Below the pieces are notes generated by a model. That model ran no database searches. It saw nothing but the letters and a program-made list of their open reading frames with translations, and was not told the origin of the DNA. A DNA stretch of 6,165 nucleotides, from assembly GCA_958349325.1 (NCBI GenBank), contig CATWCP010000065.1, positions 1 through 6,165 on the forward strand, written 5' to 3'. The stretch is from an uncultured Collinsella sp. Lineage in GTDB: Bacteria; Actinomycetota; Coriobacteriia; Coriobacteriales; Coriobacteriaceae. This document shows, piece after piece, positions 1 through 6,165 of the stretch; the stretch's first letter is position 1; each line of letters starts with the position of its first letter. A program made the position numbers and the translations under genes.

Positions 1-594
1 GCTCCCAACGGCTCGGGGAAAACCACCCTTCTTGAAGCGCTGTCGGGCCAATTTCCCACCCGCATCCGCTCGGGAAGCCTGGCGGCAGACGGAATCTGCC
101 AACGTCGATCAGCCGAATTCGCAGAACTCGTCTACCTGAGCTCTTCGGGCGGCGCGGATCTCTATCCCACGCTATCGGCCCTCGAGCACCTCTCTTTCGT
201 TAGGGAGGCGTGGAAATCGGCCGCCGACATCGACTCGCTCTGCAGCTCCCTCGGAATCTCCCCATATCTCGACAAGCCGACCCGTAAACTCTCGACAGGA
301 ATGAAGCAGCAGGTAAAGCTTGCCATGGCGATAGCGACCGATTGCCCGTACCTCATCCTCGATGAACCGCTGAACGGCCTCGATCCGGGAAAGCGGAAAA
401 CCTCCTGCGACGCGATGCGCAGCGAGGTGGCGCGGGGACGAAGCGTGCTCATTTCAAGCCATCTGCTCGACGACCTGGCAGACCTCACCGACTCGTTCTA
501 CTTCATCGAGGCCGGCACGCTCGTGGAAAAGACCGAGTCGTCCTCGCAGACGCTCAAGCAGGAATACCTCGATACATACGAGGGAGGTGAATGA
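1..594 (+). CDS. ABC transporter ATP-binding protein, 5'-truncated by window edge
   Basis: Nucleotide-binding subunit of an ABC transporter, expected on the inner face of the membrane, where it hydrolyses ATP to drive a partner permease. The frame is open from base 1 to a TGA at 592-594 (197 residues visible). The window opens inside Walker A (APNGSGKTT; the preceding Gly is outside), so about 30-40 N-terminal residues are missing. Other motifs: ABC signature LSTGM (97-101, an LSGGQ variant), Walker B YLILDEP (117-123) with D-loop LNGLDP, and switch His154 in ISSH. The Q-loop is odd: YLSSSGGADLYPTL (45-58) has Ser where Gln is usual. LSTGMKQ and the small size resemble ATPases of ABC-2-type exporters (BcrA/CcmA-like); that is family knowledge. 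No permease is visible, so it probably lies upstream. The stop is 1 nt before the next ATG, indicating coupled translation. Substrate unknown. Confidence 0.93.
   Translation, partial: APNGSGKTTLLEALSGQFPTRIRSGSLAADGICQRRSAEFAELVYLSSSGGADLYPTLSALEHLSFVREAWKSAADIDSLCSSLGISPYLDKPTRKLSTGMKQQVKLAMAIATDCPYLILDEPLNGLDPGKRKTSCDAMRSEVARGRSVLISSHLLDDLADLTDSFYFIEAGTLVEKTESSSQTLKQEYLDTYEGGE
582..590 (+). promoter_or_regulatory. Near-perfect Shine-Dalgarno of the small exported protein
   Basis: GGGAGGTGA matches the anti-SD complement AGGAGGTGA at 8 of 9 bases and lies inside the last codons of the ATPase gene. It leaves 5 nt (8 nt from the GGAGG core) before ATG 596. A GTG at 587 in the same frame falls within this site and cannot use it, so ATG 596 is chosen. 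Confidence 0.8.
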
Positions 595-595
595 C

Positions 596-940
596 ATGAA
601 ACTATTTGAACAGCTGAAGTCCAATGCGTCGCGCATGGCTGTCTACGCCATCCTCGTGGCAACGGCTTTATGCGGAATCGCGGCACCCGTCTATGCGCTC
701 AACGGAGAGAAAGGCGATGTCGAACCCGCGTACATGGCTTCGACGGTTAAAGACCGGTACAAAGCCTTCTCTGGAGACACGTTTTACGTAGCAGAGTACG
801 ACACGACCTACCGTCAGCTTCGCTACAACAAGAGATACGAATATCTAGGCCCAGAAGTAATCAGCTATACATCGGGTTGGTACCGCTCCAGCTATGGACA
901 CATAACCCAGTTCAAGTGTAACTACCGTGTGTACAACTAA
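596..940 (+). CDS. Small exported Tyr-rich protein, unknown function
   Basis: This 114-residue protein is not recognised. The N-terminus looks like a Sec signal peptide: basic residues up to Arg13, a hydrophobic stretch at about 15-30 (VYAILVATALCGIAA), then PVYA with likely cleavage after Ala34. Cys26 lies within the hydrophobic core, but TAL-C is not a lipobox, so a lipoprotein is unlikely. The predicted mature part (about 80 residues) has 13 Tyr, 3 Phe and 1 Trp, one Cys near the C-terminus and slightly positive net charge; it ends in an aromatic/basic stretch (FKCNYRVYN). The gene starts 1 nt after the ATPase stop and is followed by a strong terminator, so it is the last gene of an ABC operon. 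It could be a bacteriocin-like or signalling peptide, an immunity or sensor protein, or an extracytoplasmic partner of the transporter. These roles are guesses from context. An uncleaved signal anchor is also possible. It uses codons rare in the downstream genes (AGA, ATA, CTA, TTA). Confidence 0.8.
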   Translation: MKLFEQLKSNASRMAVYAILVATALCGIAAPVYALNGEKGDVEPAYMASTVKDRYKAFSGDTFYVAEYDTTYRQLRYNKRYEYLGPEVISYTSGWYRSSYGHITQFKCNYRVYN

Positions 941-956
941 AGCAACCCGGCCGGGA

Positions 957-991
957 CGAGGGGTGACGCAAAAGCGTCGCCCCTCGTTTTT
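957..991 (+). terminator. Intrinsic terminator of the ABC/exported-protein unit
   Basis: The 13-bp stem CGAGGGGTGACGC (957-969) pairs with 974-986 with a single T-G wobble. The loop is AAAA and five T follow (987-991). It begins 16 nt after the stop codon at 940. Textbook Rho-independent form. Confidence 0.93.
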
Positions 992-998
992 AACCATG

Positions 999-1026
999 TC
1001 AACTGAACCTAGTTTAGTTTGGTTGA
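999..1026. repeat. Imperfect inverted repeat, 10-bp arms
   Basis: TCAACTGAAC (999-1008) pairs with GTTTGGTTGA (1017-1026): eight Watson-Crick pairs and two G-T wobbles around an 8-nt CTAGTTTA loop. It is AT-rich, unlike the surrounding DNA. It lacks a T-run worth calling a terminator. An operator or a scar of the neighbouring accessory unit are possible readings; neither is demonstrated. Confidence 0.5.
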
Positions 1027-1082
1027 TTTCCGATCTCAGCCGAACACATTGAGCGGAAAGGCCGTTCCCGCAGTCAGTCGAA

Positions 1083-1122
1083 CGTCCCCGGGGCCCTTCT
1101 CAGGCCCCGGGGACGGCATTTT
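1083..1122 (+). terminator. Perfect 13-bp GC hairpin, terminator-like, no gene directly upstream
   Basis: CGTCCCCGGGGCC (1083-1095) is perfectly complementary to 1103-1115 around a 7-nt loop. TTTT follows at 1119-1122 after GCA, so the T-run is short and offset. It resembles an intrinsic terminator on the plus strand, but the preceding coding sequence ended at 940 and already has its own terminator. It may be a backup, the end of an unrecognised short RNA, or a leftover terminator of an ancestral upstream gene. Confidence 0.55.
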
Positions 1123-1195
1123 CCCAGTTGATGGAACGGTGGAGATGTGTTTCGATGGGTCAGATTCGTGTCGTTCCGAAAAGACCGTGAACCTT

Positions 1196-1224
1196 TTGTG
1201 GGACACGCGGCGCCGTGGTACCAT
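1196..1224 (+). promoter_or_regulatory. Predicted sigma70-type promoter of rpmE
   Basis: TTGTGG (1196-1201) and TACCAT (1219-1224) are separated by exactly 17 bp, and TGG directly precedes the -10, giving an extended -10 (TGn). Transcription would start near 1231, leaving a leader of about 78 nt before rpmE. The -10 matches consensus at 4 of 6 positions and the -35 at 3 of 6; the extended element and ideal spacing compensate. Confidence 0.72.
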
Positions 1225-1230
1225 AGCCGA

Positions 1231-1308
1231 GTTTGTTGTCTTGGTCGGAAACCAAGACGCCTTATGCGCTGATCGGTAACCAGCGCCTGACCAATAAGGA
1301 GTCCTACC
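1231..1308 (+). promoter_or_regulatory. rpmE 5' leader with two matching hairpins; candidate bL31 autoregulatory leader
   Basis: Two hairpins of 21 nt each lie between the predicted start site and the AAGGAG at 1296-1301. Hairpin 1 (1238-1258) has arms GTCTTGGT/ACCAAGAC and loop CGGAA. Hairpin 2 (1266-1286) has arms GCGCTG/CAGCGC, then an A-C mismatch and a T-A pair, and loop CGGTA. Aligned, the arms differ by paired changes while the core TCGG(A/T)AACCA is kept at 9 of 10 bases. I recall that leader RNAs upstream of bL31 genes, including a Coriobacteria type, have been proposed as ribosomal-protein autoregulatory elements. I cannot check identity here. Probable role: binding bL31 to repress translation of its own mRNA. 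Confidence 0.6.
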
Positions 1309-1734
1309 ATGAAGCAGGGTATCCATCCCCAGTATGTCGAGTGCACGGTGACGTGCTCCTGCGGCAACACCTTCAAGACGCACGCTACCGTGTCCGAGAT
1401 GAAGGTCGAGCTTTGCAACGAGTGCCACCCGTTCTACACCGGCCAGCAGAAGTTCGTCGACACCGGTGGACGCGTCCAGCGCTTCGCCGACAAGTTCGGT
1501 GGCGCCGCTGCCGCCCAGCTCAAGAAGGCCGAGGAGGCCAAGGCTGCCAAGGCCGCCAAGGCTGCTGAGGCCGAGGCCGCTCGCAAGGCCGCCGCTGAGG
1601 CCAAGGCTGCCGAGAAGGCTAAGCGTGCTGCTAAGTTTGCCGAGGAGGCTGCCAAGCAGGCCGCCGAGGCTCCCGCAGAGGCTCCCGTCGAGGAGGCCGC
1701 TGCCGAGGCCGAGACCACCGAGGCTGCTGAGTAA
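1309..1734 (+). CDS. rpmE: Large ribosomal subunit protein bL31 with long Ala-rich C-terminal tail
   Basis: bL31 binds the central protuberance of the 50S subunit and takes part in an intersubunit bridge (family knowledge). Residues 1-65 match the family: start MKQGIHPQYVE, zinc-type cysteines C16xC18 and C36xxC39, then HPFYTGQQKFVDTGGRVQRF. It is thus the Cys-containing, zinc-binding form. Typical bL31 is about 65-90 residues; this one has 141. The extra 76 residues (66-141) are 50% Ala with Lys/Arg confined to 72-116 and only acidic charges after that (8 Glu), which suggests a long basic helix followed by an acidic end. The start is set by AAGGAG (1296-1301) 7 nt before the ATG. The gene is monocistronic between its own promoter and the terminator at 1771-1812. 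Codon bias is very strong, as expected for a highly expressed gene. Confidence 0.96.
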   Translation: MKQGIHPQYVECTVTCSCGNTFKTHATVSEMKVELCNECHPFYTGQQKFVDTGGRVQRFADKFGGAAAAQLKKAEEAKAAKAAKAAEAEAARKAAAEAKAAEKAKRAAKFAEEAAKQAAEAPAEAPVEEAAAEAETTEAAE

Positions 1735-1770
1735 ATAGCTCGCCGCGGAATCGCTCGCATTCATGGCATG

Positions 1771-1812
1771 AGGGCCGTGCATCCATTTGGGTGCGCGGCC
1801 CTTTTTCTTTTT
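1771..1812 (+). terminator. Intrinsic terminator of rpmE
   Basis: The 14-bp stem, left arm AGGGCCGTGCATCC (1771-1784) and right arm 1789-1802, has two T-G wobbles and an ATTT loop. It is followed by TTTT, a C and TTTTT (1803-1812). It starts 36 nt after the rpmE stop. Confidence 0.93.
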
Positions 1813-1818
1813 AAATTA

Positions 1819-1845
1819 GTGCAAACTAACCTGTCCCCATGGCAC
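1819..1845. repeat. Conserved-loop hairpin, copy 1
   Basis: Arms GTGC/GCAC enclose the 19-nt loop AAACTAACCTGTCCCCATG. The loop matches that of copy 2 (1879-1913) at 16 of 19 positions, including an 11-nt identity TAACCTGTCCC (1827-1837), while the arms are unrelated in sequence but still pair. The stem is short (4 bp) on its own. A REP-like or other small dispersed element is the working idea. It sits just downstream of the rpmE terminator. Confidence 0.55.
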
Positions 1846-1878
1846 CACATGGCAGAGAGGCGGCGTTTGCCCAGATAG

Positions 1879-1913
1879 ACCTGCCAAAATTAACCTGTCC
1901 CATTGTGGCAGGT
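1879..1913. repeat. Conserved-loop hairpin, copy 2
   Basis: Arms ACCTGCCA (1879-1886) and TGGCAGGT (1906-1913) form a perfect 8-bp stem around a 19-nt loop, AAATTAACCTGTCCCATTG, of the same length as in copy 1 and with the same TAACCTGTCCC core (1891-1901). Not a terminator: there is no T-run on either strand. See copy 1 at 1819-1845. Confidence 0.62.
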
Positions 1914-1933
1914 TGGTCGTAGTTATTACGTGG

Positions 1934-1949
1934 CGGTCGAGCTCGACCG
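1934..1949. promoter_or_regulatory. Perfect 16-bp palindrome upstream of secA, possible operator
   Basis: CGGTCGAGCTCGACCG is exactly self-complementary with no spacer. It sits 95 bp before the secA ATG and 28 bp before a TAAAAT hexamer. Dyads of this kind are typical binding sites for dimeric regulators, but no regulator is visible and a 16-bp palindrome can occur by chance in GC-rich DNA. Confidence 0.4.
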
Positions 1950-1976
1950 TATAGGCCGCGCCTTGTTTGGCTAAAG

Positions 1977-1982
1977 TAAAAT
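1977..1982 (+). promoter_or_regulatory. Possible -10 element for secA-prfB
   Basis: TAAAAT matches the TATAAT consensus at 5 of 6 bases and lies in an AT-rich patch 61 bp before the secA start. No acceptable -35 hexamer is found 16-18 bp upstream, so this is weak. A promoter is nevertheless expected in 1813-2043, because rpmE ends in a strong terminator. Confidence 0.35.
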
Positions 1983-2030
1983 CATCTGTGTTTAACTCGT
2001 CCGCAGCTGCACGGCGTGGGCGATGGCCAA

Positions 2031-2037
2031 AAAGGAA
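2031..2037 (+). promoter_or_regulatory. Ribosome binding site deciding the secA start
   Basis: AAAGGAA ends 6 nt before ATG 2044. The earlier in-frame ATG at 2023 overlaps this region and has only GTGGGCG before it, which is a poor SD. ATG 2044 also gives the family-like N-terminus MGFMSKLLSFGSDK. Confidence 0.7.
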
Positions 2038-2043
2038 AACCAC

Positions 2044-4850
<2,807 letters not shown>

Positions 4851-4851
<1 letters not shown>

Positions 4852-5999
4852 TGGCTGAGGCTTTAGAGGTAACGCCCGCCGAGCTGGACGCGTTTGCGGA
4901 CCGGCTCGGAGAGGTCGAGTCGTATCTCCATTTGGACGAAAAGCGCACGCGCGTGACCGAGCTCGAGGCCAAAAGTGTTGCCCCTGGCTTTTGGGATGAC
5001 GCCGACGCCGCCCGTGCCACCATGGAGGAGATTGCGCGCACCAAGGAAGATATCGCTGCCGTGGACACCGCGCGCGGCGAGCTTTCCGATGCCCGCGCCG
5101 CGCTGGAGCTTGCCGAGGAGATGGGGGATGACCCCGACGCCGCCACCCTTCGCGAGGAGGCTGCAGCCACGGCTGAGCGCCTGGCCCGTGCCATCGATGA
5201 GCTTGAGCTTTCGAGCTGGTTTACCGGTGAGTTCGATCACGGCGATGCCATTGTGACCATCAAGCCCGGACAGGGTGGTCTGGAGGCCCAGGACTGGACC
5301 TTCATGCTCTTTAAGATGTACATGAAGTACTGCCAGCGTCGCGGCTGGAAGGTCACCATTAACGACTGCCCCGCGGCTGAGGTTATCGGCATCGATCGCG
5401 CGACCTTTACCGTCGAGGGCAAGGACGCGTTTGGCATGCTGCGCGCCGAGGCCGGCGTCCACCGTCTGGTGCGCATTAGCCCCACCGACGACAAGAAGCG
5501 CCGCCAGACTACGTTTGCCGGCGTCGAGGTCATTCCGGTGCTGCCCAATGATATCGACATCGAGATCAGTCCCGACGATATCCGCGTGGACGTGTATCAC
5601 GCGAGCGGCCCGGGCGGCCAGGGCGTCAACACCACCGACTCCGCCGTACGCGTGACGCATTTTCCCAGCGGCATCGTGGTCACGTGTCAAAACGAGCGCA
5701 GTCAGATTCAAAACAAGGCCGCGTGCATGCAGATTCTCAAGGCCCGTCTGTACGAGATCGAGCTCGAGAAGCGCGCCGAGGCACTCGACGAGATTCGTGG
5801 ACCCAAGACCACGATCGGTTTTGGTAACCAGATTCGCAGCTACGTGCTCTACCCGTATCAGATGGTGAAGGACCTGCGCTCGGGTGTGGAGACCAGCAAC
5901 GTCGAGGCCGTTCTCGACGATGGCGATCTGGATCCGTTTGTGATCGGTTACCATCGCTGGGCAACCGGCAACGCCGATGCGGAAGGCTCGGACGCCTAG
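4851..5999 (+). CDS. prfB: Peptide chain release factor 2 (RF2), with SPT in place of the SPF tripeptide
   Basis: Class I release factor that reads UGA and UAA stop codons in the ribosomal A site and triggers hydrolysis of peptidyl-tRNA. At 382 residues it is near the usual 365-370, with a slightly long C-terminus. The N-terminal coiled domain carries the RF2-type APGFWDD (residues 44-50). The stop-codon-reading loop is VRISPTDDKKRRQTTF: S210-P211-T212 stands where RF2 normally has SPF. The catalytic GGQ is at 255-257 in GPGGQGVNTTDSAVR, and the C-terminus has RF2-type FGNQIRSYVLYPY and VKDLRSGVET, so it is RF2 and not RF1. There is one uninterrupted frame: TAT-CTC-CAT-TTG-GAC (4923-4937) lies where E. 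coli has its CTT-TGA-C frameshift site, so the autoregulatory +1 frameshift is absent. ATG 4851 overlaps the secA TAA (TAATG), with AGGA 7 nt upstream. The gene ends in TAG. The secA-prfB order is also known from Bacillus. Confidence 0.97.
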
Positions 6000-6063
6000 G
6001 CACATGGTTGGCTCCGGGTCGATGCAAACACTTCGCAGGGGTGGTATTTGCTCGATGAATCGG

Positions 6064-6069
6064 TAGAAT
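6064..6069 (+). promoter_or_regulatory. Possible -10 element for the gene at 6130
   Basis: TAGAAT matches consensus at 5 of 6 bases, in a short spacer after prfB. No good -35 is seen (GTGGTA at 17 bp is poor), and there is no TGn extension. If real, transcription would begin near 6076 and pass through the terminator hairpin at 6089-6117 before the next gene. Confidence 0.35.
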
Positions 6070-6088
6070 CGAATACAGCAAGAAGTTC

Positions 6089-6117
6089 AAAGCGCACTCG
6101 TTTGGGTGCGCTTTTTT
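6089..6117 (+). terminator. Intrinsic terminator after secA-prfB
   Basis: AAAGCGCACTC (6089-6099) pairs with 6104-6114 (11 bp, one T-G wobble) around a GTTT loop. The T-run spans 6112-6117. It shares the 11-mer TTTGGGTGCGC with the rpmE terminator. It ends only 12 nt before the next start codon, so it could also act as a leader attenuator for that gene. Confidence 0.9.
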
Positions 6118-6129
6118 GAGGGAGGCAGC

Positions 6130-6165
6130 ATGGCATATCGTCTGGACATCAAGCGCATTCTTTCG
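6130..6165 (+). CDS. Start of an unidentified gene, 3'-truncated by window edge
   Basis: ATG 6130 is preceded by GAGGGAGG (6118-6125), a good ribosome binding site at 4-7 nt spacing depending on the part used. The 12 visible codons read MAYRLDIKRILS and the frame is open to the window end. The N-terminus is basic and could precede a membrane segment or a helix, but twelve residues are too few to identify a family. It starts right after the secA-prfB terminator, so it is probably a separate transcription unit. Confidence 0.6.
   Translation, partial: MAYRLDIKRILS

Larger units (their letters stand above)
992..1195. other. Intergenic stretch without a convincing gene
   Basis: The gap between the exported-protein gene and rpmE runs 941-1308. 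Apart from the terminator at 957-991, the two inverted repeats listed separately, and the rpmE promoter and leader from 1196, I see no coding signal here. Open frames on either strand lack a plausible ribosome binding site and family-like sequence; the long minus-strand frame is a shadow of the GC-rich rpmE tail. A short untranslated RNA ending at the hairpin near 1083-1122 is possible, but I find no good promoter for one. Confidence 0.6.

Noticed and set aside
587..595. Upstream GTG start adding three residues to the exported protein
   Set aside because: The GTG lies inside the Shine-Dalgarno sequence itself; ATG 596 has ideal spacing.
664..700. Lipoprotein signal around Cys26 of the exported protein
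   Set aside because: Residues before the Cys are Thr-Ala-Leu, which does not fit the lipobox, and a normal VYA cleavage site follows.
596..940. Exported protein as a lactococcin 972-type bacteriocin
   Set aside because: The aromatic C-terminus and ABC context are suggestive, but the family's order of motifs as I recall it is not evident, and the ATPase has an LSTGM-type signature rather than the MacB-like type I associate with those loci.
1024..1052. Promoter TTGATT with a -10 near CATTGA for a short RNA ending at the 1083 hairpin
   Set aside because: The -10 is a poor match and nothing else supports a transcript.
1504..1731. Tandem DNA repeat in the rpmE tail
   Set aside because: GCC/GAG/AAG triplets recur, but no fixed period or long identical unit is present; low-complexity coding explains it.
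1036..1782. 248-codon minus-strand frame rich in Gly/Leu/Ser across rpmE and its upstream region
   Set aside because: The Gly/Leu/Ser run is the reverse complement of the Ala/Glu/Lys tail of bL31, and the rest crosses the promoter, leader and hairpins of rpmE.
2023..2043. Upstream ATG adding seven residues to SecA
   Set aside because: It has a poor ribosome binding site and covers the AAAGGAA that serves ATG 2044; the resulting extra residues are not SecA-like.
4863..6005. 380-codon open frame on the minus strand opposite prfB
   Set aside because: Same mirror effect of biased codons; the plus-strand frame encodes an unmistakable RF2.

Overview
The window reads as chromosome of a high-GC actinobacterium, most likely class Coriobacteriia and perhaps a Collinsella-like gut species. 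This is inferred from strong GAG/AAG/CTG/GCC codon bias, a bL31 with an Ala/Glu/Lys-rich tail, a gene order of rpmE, secA, prfB, and RF2 features such as GGQGVN and RRQTTF. No database was consulted, so the genus is a guess.

Layout. (1) Positions 1-991 hold an accessory-looking unit: the 3' part of an ABC transporter ATPase, then after 1 nt a small exported Tyr-rich protein, closed by a strong intrinsic terminator. Its codon use is less biased than the rest. (2) Positions 992-1195 have no convincing gene but carry two inverted repeats, one a perfect 13-bp GC-rich hairpin resembling a terminator. (3) Positions 1196-1812 are the rpmE unit: an extended -10 promoter, a 5' leader with two matching 21-nt hairpins, bL31 with a tail as long as the ribosomal domain, and a terminator. 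(4) Positions 1813-2043 are intergenic, with two hairpins that share a 19-nt loop but have different self-complementary arms, and a perfect 16-bp palindrome before secA. (5) Positions 2044-5999 are secA and prfB, overlapping by one base (TAATG), followed by an intrinsic terminator. (6) From 6130 the first 12 codons of another gene are seen.

The core genes serve protein synthesis and export: bL31 (ribosome), RF2 (termination at UGA/UAA) and SecA (motor of the Sec translocon). The small Sec-type signal peptide protein would be a SecA client. The observations most worth following are the SPT tripeptide in RF2 where SPF is expected, the twin hairpins in the rpmE leader, the paired conserved-loop hairpins upstream of secA, and the ABC ATPase/Tyr-rich exported protein pair. 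No CRISPR array, tRNA, rRNA, transposase or phage gene was seen.
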